A stretch of 64,000 bases of DNA from Paenibacillus_AR mesotrionivorans (GCF_046098205.1 NZ_JBJURJ010000002.1:310001-374000); one strand, 5' to 3'. Shown: positions 8,993 through 18,009, numbered from the stretch's first letter. A program made the numbers and translations. Notes: generated by a model not told the origin, from the letters alone.

Positions 8993-11299
8993 TTAACCCA
9001 GCCAAACGGTAACCAGATACTCCTGGCCGTCCTCGTAAGGAAGGGTATTTCCCTCCCATGTTCGGCCATTGATCTCAACCCTGCGGACACCGCGGGCTGT
9101 ACCCTCAGGATTCAACACGGTCACTTGGTAACGGGCGTTCCGGAAAACCCGGTCTACCCGGTATTCCCGCCACTCCTCCGGAATACAGGGATCGATCACC
9201 AGTCCTTCGGCGGTGGCACGGGTACCCAGCACATACTCCAGTGTGGTCCACAGCATCCATCCCACTGTCCCCGTAGAATGATGATGGCTGGATTGGCCGA
9301 AGTTCGGTGAGTCCTCCAAGCCGAAGTAGAAATTGGGCACAAAAATCGGCACCTGCAGGTTCACGGCAGGAGGATTATCCGGGTTGGTGGGCAGGGTTTT
9401 GCTGATGGTATCCAGCGCTTGTTTGCCCCGTCCCACAACACAATCCGCGAAGGCCTTGAACATGGAAGCGTGGCAATAAACCGAACCATTCTCCGTAGTG
9501 CCCTCCAGCTTGATGCTGATGCGCCCCCACTTGGGGTTCCATTCGCTGAAAGACGGCTCCAGCAGCTTCGGCCCGAAGGGAGTGTCCAGGCTGTCGATAG
9601 CGGCCAAACAAGCGGTAAGCCGTTCGCCTTGAGCGATGCCGCTCATAATGGCCCAGGTTTGGGTATTGAGGAACAGCTTGCCCTCCTCATCCTTGACTGT
9701 CCCGAAGGGAACGCCGAAATCGTCAAATCCAGCCACATACCAGGCGCCGTCCCAGCAGGTGTCATTGACGGCCTTCTCCAGCTTCCCGGCGGCCGTTTCC
9801 AGACGTTCGGCTGTTTCCATATCTCCCCGCTTCAGGCAGAAGGGAAGGATGGATCGGATGGCATACACCAGCGCCATGGTGCTCCAGGCGGATTCACCCT
9901 TGCCCAGACGGCCGGGACCGTTGATGGGATCGTTCCAATCCCCATCCCCCATGAGGCACAACCCGTGTGCACCCACCGCTTGGGTCATATAATCCACGGC
10001 CAGCAGCAAATGGTCGTAGATGGAGGCGGTTTCGTCCGTATTCTTAAAGCCTATCGGCCGGTCAAGCAGCTCCAGGCTGCCGTTTTGGTTTACTAATGCG
10101 GCAAAGCATACCAACAGCCAGATAGGTCCGTCCGTATGGTTCAGCAGGCAAAGATTCTTGGGCGCCGAGCCGTCGGTCATAATCCATTGTTTGATAAATC
10201 CGCTTTTCTCCTGGCCCTTCAATACGGAAACCATGTATTCCACGGCGCCCGGGGCATCTACCAGGGCATAACCCAACGCATCCTGCAGTTGGTTGCGGAT
10301 GGGGCAGTAGTTGGACATCCGGTTGGTGCGGGTTTGCAGCACAATTTGCTTTTTTAGCCAATAATTCATGAAGGCATCCACATTGGAATCCGGCGTATTC
10401 ACCAGGAACGCATCGGTTCTGGATTTCCAGATATCCTCCACCTCAGCCAGGAGAGATGCCCAGCCTTTTGCCAGCAGCAGTTTCCGGCTTTCCTCAATCT
10501 CACCCATGGAGTTGGCAACGCCCACTACAAACCGGATTTGGATTTCTTCTCCCGGCTGCAGCTCCAGCTCATGCTGGAGGGCACCGATGGGATTCTCCGC
10601 TTCGGCAATCTTGTTGGAGCAGCGTCCTTTCTCCAGAGCCGCCGGCATATCGCGGACATCATCCCCGCCAAAAAAACGCCGTTGGCTGCAGTCCCAATAA
10701 TCCGCCTTCCGGTCGGCATACACATACACCCAGTTGGTGTGGTCGTGTACCTTCTCCTTGTCGTCATAGGTAACGTGGTAGGGGAAGGAGAAGCTGGCCA
10801 GGATTTGCTTTTGTTCGTCAAAGGTACATTTGCTTCCCATAACGCCGCCGTTTTCCAATGAGAACACAGAAAACAGGGAAAACCGGCGGACCGCTCCGCT
10901 GGTGTTGCGCAGAGTAGCCGTCCATACCTCCTGCTGGCCCTCTGCCGGGACAAATACGTGTATCGACGCTTCGATCCCCTTGTACACGGAGCGGAGTTCG
11001 CTGTATGCAAGGGAATGGGCGCAGGTAAACTGCTCCACCTCGGAGCGGAGCGGCTGGTAGCCCGGGCACCAAACCTCGGCGGAATCCTGATCCCGCAGAT
11101 AAAAATACCGGAAGCCCCGGTTAAATGTACGGTTCTTGGGCTGGAAGGCCACGCTGTTTCCTTGGCCGGTTTCGCTCACTTCCATGTAGTAGGTATCGTT
11201 GAACAAGTAGTTAAACCAACGCGCCGGAGTGCGTGGTGTTGTAATCACAAACCTCCTGCCGTTCTCTTCAAAATGTCCATACTCCTTCACCTGTTCCAA
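8993..11299 (-). CDS. GH94 glycoside phosphorylase (chitobiose/cellobiose phosphorylase-like)
   Basis: 768 residues from a TTG start at 11299. GH94 phosphorylases split beta-linked disaccharides with phosphate to give a sugar 1-phosphate. Family signs are the N-terminal YGHFEENGRRFVITTPRTPARWFNY, NQLQDALGY, the GDGDWNDP motif with the general acid Asp (about 452-457), the phosphate-site region around TENGSVYCHASMF, and TGTVGWM near the end. No signal peptide, so cytosolic. The open frame extends to 11398 through the two-hairpin repeat, but GGAG lies nine bases before this TTG and the homologous region starts here. Acceptor specificity cannot be read from sequence; likely first gene of the downstream enzyme operon. 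Confidence 0.88.
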   Translation of the reverse strand: MEQVKEYGHFEENGRRFVITTPRTPARWFNYLFNDTYYMEVSETGQGNSVAFQPKNRTFNRGFRYFYLRDQDSAEVWCPGYQPLRSEVEQFTCAHSLAYSELRSVYKGIEASIHVFVPAEGQQEVWTATLRNTSGAVRRFSLFSVFSLENGGVMGSKCTFDEQKQILASFSFPYHVTYDDKEKVHDHTNWVYVYADRKADYWDCSQRRFFGGDDVRDMPAALEKGRCSNKIAEAENPIGALQHELELQPGEEIQIRFVVGVANSMGEIEESRKLLLAKGWASLLAEVEDIWKSRTDAFLVNTPDSNVDAFMNYWLKKQIVLQTRTNRMSNYCPIRNQLQDALGYALVDAPGAVEYMVSVLKGQEKSGFIKQWIMTDGSAPKNLCLLNHTDGPIWLLVCFAALVNQNGSLELLDRPIGFKNTDETASIYDHLLLAVDYMTQAVGAHGLCLMGDGDWNDPINGPGRLGKGESAWSTMALVYAIRSILPFCLKRGDMETAERLETAAGKLEKAVNDTCWDGAWYVAGFDDFGVPFGTVKDEEGKLFLNTQTWAIMSGIAQGERLTACLAAIDSLDTPFGPKLLEPSFSEWNPKWGRISIKLEGTTENGSVYCHASMFKAFADCVVGRGKQALDTISKTLPTNPDNPPAVNLQVPIFVPNFYFGLEDSPNFGQSSHHHSTGTVGWMLWTTLEYVLGTRATAEGLVIDPCIPEEWREYRVDRVFRNARYQVTVLNPEGTARGVRRVEINGRTWEGNTLPYEDGQEYLVTVWLG

Positions 11300-11318
11300 A
11301 CTGAAAAACTCCTCTCCT

Positions 11319-11440
11319 CTTGAATAACCTGGTCCACGCCGCAGGCCGGATAGGTTATGAAAGCTTCGAAATTGGTGCAGCCAATTTGAAGGCCACACCT
11401 TGAATAACCTGGTCCACGCCGCAGGCCGGATAGGTTATAG
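11319..11440. repeat. Two-hairpin repeat, one full and one partial unit
   Basis: Unit 1 (11319-11398) and unit 2 (11399 to about 11440, first hairpin only) are 80 bp apart. The plan is the same as at 6928-7177. Hairpin a here is ATAACCT / AGGTTAT rather than ATAACAA / TTGTTAT, and hairpin b is CTTCGAAATTGG / CCAATTTGAAG. Stem changes between the two loci are matched on both sides, which supports a conserved structure. It lies directly upstream of the GH94 gene and is in frame with it on the minus strand. Confidence 0.88.
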
Positions 11441-11468
11441 CGGCTCCCTTCCACGGAGGCGCATGTAC

Positions 11469-11633
11469 CCGGTTTTTCGCGTTTAATTTGGCCTTACGGC
11501 CCAATTAACACGGTTATACTCGGTTTTTCATATATAATATGGCCTGCTCGTCCTGCAGCGCGTGATTATATATGATTTTTCGCATACAACAACGCATTTC
11601 GCCCATTTCAGGGAAATTGTATGCGATTTTTCG
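11469..11633. repeat. Period-51 array of four elements forming three nested hairpins
   Basis: A short core, G(G/A)TTTTTC, occurs at 11471, 11522, 11574 and 11625, spaced 51, 52 and 51 bp. Between successive cores the flanks pair: TTAATT..GGCC with GGCC..AATTAA (11483-11508), CATATATAAT with ATTATATATG (11529-11574), and CGCATACAA with TTGTATGCG (11581-11625). So the right half of each element pairs with the left half of the next. It lies between the YesS-like regulator's terminator and the GH94 gene. No coding sense is apparent. Confidence 0.85.
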
Positions 11634-11639
11634 TGTTCA

Positions 11640-11828
11640 GTCGGCCCAACTTCCCTAGGCCGTGTTTACAAACCCGCTTGAGGGCATCTTTCACCACCTT
11701 TTCGCCCCATGCTTCGTTACTTTCGTTTGACGTACCCTCCGGTACGCCTGCACAAAAGTGCCTTGCCTGGATCAAAAATTCGGCAAAATCTGCTCCACTC
11801 GGAGTTTGCAAACACACCCTCACCCGGG
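11640..11828. other. Intergenic stretch with a wide inverted repeat, open on both strands
   Basis: GTGTTTACAAAC at about 11661 and GTTTGCAAACAC at about 11803 form an inverted repeat around roughly 130 bp. Inside, GTACCCTCCGGTAC is a perfect small palindrome. A 71-codon frame on the minus strand (11608-11823) and longer plus-strand frames are open across it, but none has a convincing ribosome-binding site. I treat it as non-coding repeat-like DNA continuing the 11469-11633 array. A short minus-strand peptide gene cannot be ruled out. Confidence 0.5.
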
Positions 11829-11861
11829 CAAAAGAACAGGGAGCTTTTACACTCCCCTGTT
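11829..11861 (-). terminator. Terminator after the YesS-like regulator
   Basis: On the minus strand CAGGGGAG, an eight-base loop and CTCCCTG are followed by TTCTTTTG. The stem overlaps the last codons and stop of the regulator gene. It separates the transporter/regulator transcript from the GH94 gene. Confidence 0.7.
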
Positions 11862-14138
11862 TTTGTCCCGGTATTGGCCCGGGGTCATTCCCTCCATTTT
11901 GCGGAAATAACGGATGAAATTGGCCGGATTATTGTACTTGAGCTTTTCGGCGATGTCGGTGATGGTAAGCTCCGTTTCCTTGAGCCACCGTTTGGCCACC
12001 TCCAGCCTGTATTGTGCCAGATAATCCGTAAAGGTCACGCCGGTTTCCTGACGGAAAACACGGCTGATATATTGCGGATGATAATTGATCCGGGCCGAGC
12101 ATTTTTCCAGCGTCAGATCGGTATCGAAGGCCTCCTCGATGAGCCGCTTGACCTCCTGGGAGATAGACGTAAACTGCGCCTGCCGCCGCTCCTCCAGAAG
12201 ATCGATGCCGGGAATGATCAGATGGGACAGGAACCAGTCCTCGATTTCCCTGCCGGTATGCAGCTTAAGCAAATCCTCAAAAAAGGAGCTGCTGTCCGAC
12301 TGGAGCAGGTGAAGGGAAATGCCCGCATCCTGCAGCAGCTTGGTCAGGTCCATCATCAGGCGGATCAGGGCCAGCTGGTAATCGTTATGGTCGTAATCCT
12401 GCCGCCACAGCTCGGCCATCAGCTCGGACAAGGCTTTCCTGGCGCCTTCGGAATCAAGAGACTTGATGCATTCCAGCACGTTATCCCCCAGCTCCTTGGG
12501 ATACACAGGGTTTTTCCCCTTGTCAGGCTGCACATCCTCGATAAACAGAATGGCCTCCTCCCCCAGCCGGGCCCGGTATTTCAGGGCATTTTTGCTTTCC
12601 TCATATCCGCGGGAGGCATCTGTCCATTCCTTGAAGGAGCGGCTGATCCCGGCGCTGGTCTCCATCTGCAGGTATTGCTTCACGGAAGCCTGGACACGGC
12701 TGGCCACATCAAAGACGGATTCCTTGAACAGCTCCTCCGATTGGGCGGCACTGCCGACGAGAATCACCACAGATTCCTGAATCACCACCGGGGACAAACG
12801 TTCCTCCTCCGGCACAATTTCCGCTGCAATATTGCTGATGGCGAACAGCAGAAGATCCATATCCTTTTCCGTAAACCGGTTGGGGTCCAGCCGGTCGATC
12901 TGGAACATCAGCACCCGCATCACCGTCCATTTTTCCGCATGGGATTGGCCGTAATACGGGAGTCTGTTCTGGATTTCCTGTCCCTTCACCTCACCCAGCA
13001 TCAGCTTCCGCACCAGGAGCTCCGTTAATTGGTGCTTCTGGCCCTGGATTTCAAAACGCAGCCGGGACTGGTCGGTGAGAATCCCCTCAATCCGCTCGGA
13101 GATGGCGGTGAACTCGTCCTTCTTCCGGTCCGGCCCCTCCTTGCCCTCCAAGAGGGTGCGGTACATCCGGCCTACCGGGCTGTACATTTTCCGCGAACCG
13201 ACCAGAGCCACAAGAACAGTGGCAGCCAGGACGCCGACACTGACAAGAATGGAGGTCAGCCCGATGGCAGTGGCTTGGCGAGTAAAAGCGGAGGTGGGGA
13301 CAACCGATACATAGGTCCAGCCGTTATAGGCGGATTTTCGGTAAGAGACGGTTACCTTCTCTCCTCCCTCCAAGCCGCTGATGGTTCCGAAGATTTCCGG
13401 ATTCTTGTTGATTTCGGAAATATAGGGGACATCGTTCACCACCGTGCCGATTCTGGCATTGTTGGTATCGGCGATAATCCGGCCGTCCCGGTCAACGATA
13501 AAGATACTTCCGGCTTGGCGCTCACTGTCAATCTGCTGATTCAGCTGCTGGGCGGACAGCACAACGCAGATCAATCCCCTTGGATTAGCGGCATTGATCG
13601 GCCATTTTTTCACACTGATGATAGCGTTTTTCAAATCGACGGTTCCGCCTTCTCCTTGAGTAGGGGCAGGCAAACCGCTGATCCACACAGAGCCTTGGGG
13701 AAATCCGGAAAAACCACGGATCATGGACTTCAAACCCGGATCATTATAGTCGTTGAGCCCTGCATTGGTAATCAGCCAATCCTGTTGAAGACTGTACAGA
13801 TAAACATCCTTAATGCCCATTTCAAAGGTTTGAATGGAGGTCAGGATGTTGTAGATGTCTTGGATAAGCACTCGATTTTCCGTCCCCAAAGGAAGGGGAA
13901 AGGCGCTGGCCACGCTGGGGACGCTCAGCACCTGGGAGGTGGAATAGTCCACCATCTTCAGGGTTTGCTCCACCCGCAGCTGGCTTTGCCTCAGAATCTG
14001 GGTATTGCTCTCCTCCACCTGCTCAAGCACGGATTGGGAGGAGTAGTGATAGGAATACCAGCCCAGCGTCAGAACAGGGAATGTTCCGACCACGATTGTA
14101 AGCAACACTAGTTTTAACAAATAGCTGGATCTGCGCAT
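11847..14138 (-). CDS. Membrane-bound AraC-family regulator (YesS-like)
   Basis: 763 residues. An N-terminal membrane segment (about 8-28), an extracytoplasmic sensor region, and a second membrane segment around 285-310 (SILVSVGVLAATVLVALVG) precede a cytoplasmic linker and a C-terminal AraC double HTH (about 660-760; LEKCSARINYHPQYISRVFRQETG and DIAEKLKYNNPANFIRYFRKMEGMTPGQYR). This one-component layout is common beside LplABC-type sugar transporters in Paenibacillus and likely senses an extracellular sugar or loaded binding protein to activate the adjacent genes. It is 49 bp downstream of the binding-protein gene and ends in a terminator. Start ATG at 14138 with a modest GGGGGTAGTG site. 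Confidence 0.88.
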   Translation of the reverse strand: MRRSSYLLKLVLLTIVVGTFPVLTLGWYSYHYSSQSVLEQVEESNTQILRQSQLRVEQTLKMVDYSTSQVLSVPSVASAFPLPLGTENRVLIQDIYNILTSIQTFEMGIKDVYLYSLQQDWLITNAGLNDYNDPGLKSMIRGFSGFPQGSVWISGLPAPTQGEGGTVDLKNAIISVKKWPINAANPRGLICVVLSAQQLNQQIDSERQAGSIFIVDRDGRIIADTNNARIGTVVNDVPYISEINKNPEIFGTISGLEGGEKVTVSYRKSAYNGWTYVSVVPTSAFTRQATAIGLTSILVSVGVLAATVLVALVGSRKMYSPVGRMYRTLLEGKEGPDRKKDEFTAISERIEGILTDQSRLRFEIQGQKHQLTELLVRKLMLGEVKGQEIQNRLPYYGQSHAEKWTVMRVLMFQIDRLDPNRFTEKDMDLLLFAISNIAAEIVPEEERLSPVVIQESVVILVGSAAQSEELFKESVFDVASRVQASVKQYLQMETSAGISRSFKEWTDASRGYEESKNALKYRARLGEEAILFIEDVQPDKGKNPVYPKELGDNVLECIKSLDSEGARKALSELMAELWRQDYDHNDYQLALIRLMMDLTKLLQDAGISLHLLQSDSSSFFEDLLKLHTGREIEDWFLSHLIIPGIDLLEERRQAQFTSISQEVKRLIEEAFDTDLTLEKCSARINYHPQYISRVFRQETGVTFTDYLAQYRLEVAKRWLKETELTITDIAEKLKYNNPANFIRYFRKMEGMTPGQYRDKNRGV

Positions 14139-14187
14139 GCTATCACTACCCCCGGCACGTTATTTGGTGCCTTCCATTATATCATGA

Positions 14188-15735
14188 TTATTTCTTGGTT
14201 TTGTTGTAGGCGGCGGTATACTCCTCCATGATCTTGTCGCCGCCGTCCTTCTTCCACTTGGCTACTGCCGCATCGAAGCCGGCTTCATCAATTTCGCCCA
14301 TAATAAACTTGATGCGTGCGTCCTCAATGATCTTATCCAGCTCGGAGCCCTTTTCGCTGTAGGTATCGGATACATAAGATTGCAGCGGGTTGGCAACGGC
14401 AATGGAGGCATTCTTCTTGTACAGCTCATCGCGCAGCTGGTACAGCGGGCCGCCGTAGCCCTTCACCTTATCACGCAGCACGGCCAGCTGGGAGGAGTCG
14501 CCCATTCCGTATTCCACCAGCATCTTGGAGTCTGTGGTTTTCACATAGTTGCCGTTTTCGATCTTGTACTGGCGGCCTTCCAGACCGTTCACCAGCATGT
14601 TTTGAATGTCTTCGTCACACAGCTTGTCGAAGAAGTTCAGGACGGACTTCAGATCCGCTTCGGTTTTGACACTGGTTTTGGGGATCATGAACAGTCCGTA
14701 GGAGCCGGAGCCGCCGGCAGCCTTCGCGCCTTGAGGACCCTCCAGGGTGTTGGTCATGGTGATGGCGCCAGTCGGAACAACCTTCTTCACAGCTTCCTCA
14801 ATGCCTTGGCCGTCGTTAAGATTGGCTACCCATGCACCGGCTTTGTTGCCGTTGATCAGTTGTTTGCCGTCCTTCACTACAGCGAAGTCCAGATTGATCA
14901 GCTTTTCAGTGTAAAGCTTTTTGTAGAACTTCATGGTTTCCTTATAGGCAGGGGACAGGTGGGCCGGGCTGGCCTTGCCGTCCTTGATCTCCCAGTTCGC
15001 CGGGCCGCCGTGCCATACCAGCATGGAATTCCAGCTGCCGGACACCTGGGACTCGGCCATGCCGGTGGTGTCGGCTTTGCCGTTTTTGTCCGGGTCATTG
15101 TTCACAAACGCTTTCAGAACGTTGTAGAAATCATCGATGGTTTTCGGCACCTGCATACCTACGTTATCCAGCCAGTCCTTGCGCAGCATAACGCCGTCCC
15201 GGGCCAGATCCCGTTCGCGGTAAAGACCGTACACCTTGCCGTCGATGGACACGGCGTCCAGGGCGATCTTGTTCATGCGGCTCAGGTTGGGATAATCCTT
15301 CAGGTACGGGCCTACTTCCCAGAACATGCCGGAGCGTACGGCATTGACAATGTACGGCAGCTTTTGGTTCAGCACCAGCACAGCACTGGGGAGTTCGCCG
15401 GAGGCTACAGTGGCGCTCAGCTTATCGGAATAAGTGGAAGAAGGAATCCAGGTCAGGGTCAGCTTGGTATTGGTGCGCTCCTCCAGCTTCTTGAAGATTT
15501 CGCCGTTGGTGTCGAGGAACTCAGGGTTGTAGCTGGTCAGCATCAGGGACATTTTGAACGGAGCCTTGGGTGCAGTGCTGGCTTGAGTCGTAGACCCAGC
15601 CGGCGAGCTTGCGGAAGGTGAAGCCGCGTTGTCCTTGCTGTCGCCGCCGCAGCCTGCCAACGTGCCGGCGGCAATCGCCATGGCGCTTGCCAAGGCTGCG
15701 GATTTGATCCATGCCTTTTTGCTTGTGGTGTTCAT
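14188..15735 (-). CDS. Sugar ABC transporter solute-binding lipoprotein (family 1, LplA-like)
   Basis: 515 residues. The N-terminus has a basic start, hydrophobic core and lipobox LAGC at about 25-28, followed by a Ser/Ala/Thr-rich linker (ASPSASSPAGSTTQAS), so the mature protein is a membrane-anchored lipoprotein. The fold signs (TNTKLTLTWIPSSTYSDKLSATVASGELPS, YGLYRERDLARDGVMLRKDWLDNVG) are those of family 1 binding proteins for oligosaccharides. It follows two permease genes in the same direction. No ATPase gene is nearby; such importers usually share a general MsmX-type ATPase. ATG start with GGGAGGATC. Confidence 0.92.
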   Translation of the reverse strand: MNTTSKKAWIKSAALASAMAIAAGTLAGCGGDSKDNAASPSASSPAGSTTQASTAPKAPFKMSLMLTSYNPEFLDTNGEIFKKLEERTNTKLTLTWIPSSTYSDKLSATVASGELPSAVLVLNQKLPYIVNAVRSGMFWEVGPYLKDYPNLSRMNKIALDAVSIDGKVYGLYRERDLARDGVMLRKDWLDNVGMQVPKTIDDFYNVLKAFVNNDPDKNGKADTTGMAESQVSGSWNSMLVWHGGPANWEIKDGKASPAHLSPAYKETMKFYKKLYTEKLINLDFAVVKDGKQLINGNKAGAWVANLNDGQGIEEAVKKVVPTGAITMTNTLEGPQGAKAAGGSGSYGLFMIPKTSVKTEADLKSVLNFFDKLCDEDIQNMLVNGLEGRQYKIENGNYVKTTDSKMLVEYGMGDSSQLAVLRDKVKGYGGPLYQLRDELYKKNASIAVANPLQSYVSDTYSEKGSELDKIIEDARIKFIMGEIDEAGFDAAVAKWKKDGGDKIMEEYTAAYNKTKK

Positions 15736-15807
15736 AAAATGTGATCCTCCCTTTTATTGTGTACAGATAATGAAATTAGTATATACAATTGGCGCCGGTA
15801 CAGGTTT

Positions 15808-16689
15808 TTAACCCTTCACGGACCCCAACAATACCCCTTTGGCAAAATGCTTTTGCAGGAACGGATAAACAATCAGAATCGGAATGGTGGAGATGACGAT
15901 AACCGCCATTTTAACGGCTTGGTCGGGCGGGACAAAATCCTGCTCGAAGGCCGTGGTGTCTCCCAGGCTGCCGCCTTGGGACAGGATGACAATCTGGCGA
16001 AGCAGCACCTGGATCGGCCACTTGGTGGAATCGTTGATGTACAGGACGGCGCTGAAGAAGGTATTCCAGTGTCCCACCGCATAAAACAGGGAGAAGGTCG
16101 CCAGCACCGGCATGGACAAAGGAAGTACGATCTTGACCAGAATACCGGGATCGCTGGCGCCGTCAATCTTCGCCGATTCCTCCAATCCTTCCGGAAGCTG
16201 CTGGAAGAAGCTGCGGATAATAATCAGGTTGAAGGCGCTGATGGCGCCGGGCAGAAGCAGGGCCCAATAGGTATCGATCATATGAAGATTCTTCACCACC
16301 AGGAAGGTAGGGATCATACCGCCGCCGAACAGCATGGTGAAAATCACCATCAGTTGGATGGGCTTGCGGAAGTCCAGATCTCTTCTGGCCATGGGATAAG
16401 CCATCAGACAGGTGAAGATCAGGTTGATAAGGGTACCCACCACCGTAATAAAGATGGTGACCAGCAAGCTTCTCACCAGGGTGCTGGTGGAGAAAATAAA
16501 CTTATAGGCGCTTAGGGAAAACTCTGTGGGAAAGAGGATAAAGCCTCTTTCCAAGAGCTCATGCTGCGTTGCAAAGGAGCCTGCTATCACATAGAGAAAC
16601 GGAATAACCGTGACCAGTGCAAACACACCCAAGACGATCACATTGGTTGTATCGAAGATTTTGTTGCCGATTGATTTATCCTGAACCAT
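15808..16689 (-). CDS. Carbohydrate ABC transporter permease (LplC/YtcP-like)
   Basis: 293 residues with six predicted membrane helices. The cytoplasmic EAA loop, which docks the ATPase, is present as EGLEESAKIDGASDPGILVKIVLPLSMPV (about residues 160-190). The C-terminus FAKGVLLGSVKG is typical of the subfamily. ATG start with AAGGAGAGAG. It lies between the first permease gene and the binding-protein gene, and a copy of the 58-bp palindromic element sits between the two permease genes. Substrate likely an oligosaccharide, by context. Confidence 0.92.
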   Translation of the reverse strand: MVQDKSIGNKIFDTTNVIVLGVFALVTVIPFLYVIAGSFATQHELLERGFILFPTEFSLSAYKFIFSTSTLVRSLLVTIFITVVGTLINLIFTCLMAYPMARRDLDFRKPIQLMVIFTMLFGGGMIPTFLVVKNLHMIDTYWALLLPGAISAFNLIIIRSFFQQLPEGLEESAKIDGASDPGILVKIVLPLSMPVLATFSLFYAVGHWNTFFSAVLYINDSTKWPIQVLLRQIVILSQGGSLGDTTAFEQDFVPPDQAVKMAVIVISTIPILIVYPFLQKHFAKGVLLGSVKG

Positions 16690-16730
16690 AAGGCTCTCTC
16701 CTTCTCTGTACGCTTACTTTTTGGAATTAT

Positions 16731-16787
16731 GGGGGCTCCCCCGAAAGTAATCGGAATTCACTTCGTAGCATCACGTCACTTTTGGGG
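16731..16787. repeat. 58-bp palindromic element, copy 1 (slightly degenerate)
   Basis: It begins GGGGGCTCCCCC, continues with the arm CGAAAGT, has an inner ACTTCGTAGCA core and ends ACTTTTGGGG. Compared with the copies at 26586 and 29085, one outer and one inner pair are changed. It starts four bases after the stop of the upstream permease gene (minus strand) and lies between the two permeases. Confidence 0.85.
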
Positions 16788-16790
16788 TAC

Positions 16791-17747
16791 TTAAAGTATC
16801 CCCTCTTCGCCGAAGCGTTTGGCCAATGCATTGGATGCGAAAACCAGAACCAGGCCCACCAGAGATTTGAACAGCCCTACTGCGGTACTGTAGCTATACT
16901 GGCCTTGGGAAATCCCGATGCTGTAAACATAGGTGTCGAACACTTCGCCAACCCCGCGGTTGATGGAGTTGAGCATCAGGAAAATTTGCTCGAAGCCGGT
17001 ATCCAGGAAGTTGCCCAGCCGCAGAATCAGAAGAATGATAATCGTCGGTTTAATGGCCGGCAGAGTAATATGCCACAGCTGGCGGAAGCGGTTGGCGCCG
17101 TCCATTCTGGCGGCTTCGTACAATTGGGTGTCCACACCGGCAAGCGCGGCCAGGAAAATAATCGTGCCCCAGCCTGTCTCCTTCCAGATGACCTCACCTG
17201 TGATAAAACCGCGGAACCACTCGGGCGCCATCAGAAACTGGATCTTATCGCCGCCCATGGAAGCGATGGCCTCATTGACCAAACCACCCTCGGTAGTAAA
17301 GAACAGATAGGCGATGGAAACAATGACGACCCAGGACATGAAGTGAGGCACATAAATCATGGTTTGCACAATCCGCTTATACCCTTCCATCCGCAGCTCA
17401 TTCAAAAGCAGCGCGATTACGATGGGAAGCGGGAAGAAAAAGGCGATGTTGTACAGCGCCAGAATCATCGTGTTCTTCAGCAATTGCCAGAACAGCGGGT
17501 CGCCGAAGAACCGGCTGAAATGCTTCATGCCCACCCATTGGCTATCAATGAAACCCAGGAACGGCTGATAGTTTTTGAAAGCCAGCAGCACTCCGTACAT
17601 GGGTGCATATTTGAATATCAGAAAATACAGGATTCCGGGCAGCATCATAAAATAGAGCCAGCGGTTACGGGCGATCCGTTTCATTTTCTGCCGGCGGTGT
17701 ACCTTGCCCAAGGCAGGCACATGAGGCACAACAGCTTCATTGCTCAT
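16791..17747 (-). CDS. Carbohydrate ABC transporter permease (LplB/YteP-like)
   Basis: 318 residues from ATG at 17747, chosen because AAAGGAGAG lies just upstream; the frame is open 57 codons further but that part is Arg/Cys-rich and unlike the family. It has six membrane helices, FKYAPMYGVLLAFKNYQPFLGF after the first helix as in LplB, and the EAA loop LYEAARMDGANRFRQLWHITLPAIKP (about 205-230). First gene of the transporter group; partner of the second permease at 15808-16689. No terminator separates them, only the 58-bp palindromic element. Confidence 0.92.
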   Translation of the reverse strand: MSNEAVVPHVPALGKVHRRQKMKRIARNRWLYFMMLPGILYFLIFKYAPMYGVLLAFKNYQPFLGFIDSQWVGMKHFSRFFGDPLFWQLLKNTMILALYNIAFFFPLPIVIALLLNELRMEGYKRIVQTMIYVPHFMSWVVIVSIAYLFFTTEGGLVNEAIASMGGDKIQFLMAPEWFRGFITGEVIWKETGWGTIIFLAALAGVDTQLYEAARMDGANRFRQLWHITLPAIKPTIIILLILRLGNFLDTGFEQIFLMLNSINRGVGEVFDTYVYSIGISQGQYSYSTAVGLFKSLVGLVLVFASNALAKRFGEEGIL

Positions 17748-18009
17748 ATCAGTCTCTCCTTTTTTTGTGTCACATTCGCAATCTTTGTGTATGGTCCAGC
17801 GTCTCTCCTCGCTACATCTGCATCTTAGCCTCCGGCATCCATTGCAGTCCATAGTCATTCCTGCACGACATTCCCGCCTGTCCTCCAGCCGCAGCAGCCG
17901 CAAAGCCTTGCGCCGCAAGGATATTCATTTCGAAACCTGTTCTTTGTCATTGTTTGATGAGGGGATTCCGGGTGGATTGTCATGAGAATCAAAGCTTTTG
18001 TCGCCATAC
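17748..18009. other. Intergenic region upstream of the sugar transporter operon
   Basis: No convincing gene here. On the minus strand it should hold the promoter of the transporter operon, but I find no clear pair of -35 and -10 boxes and no good catabolite-responsive element. Short open frames on both strands lack ribosome-binding sites. Confidence 0.4.

Noticed and set aside
11709..13028. Plus-strand frame of 439 codons opposite the YesS-like regulator
   Set aside because: Antisense shadow of a well-supported regulator gene; no start signals.
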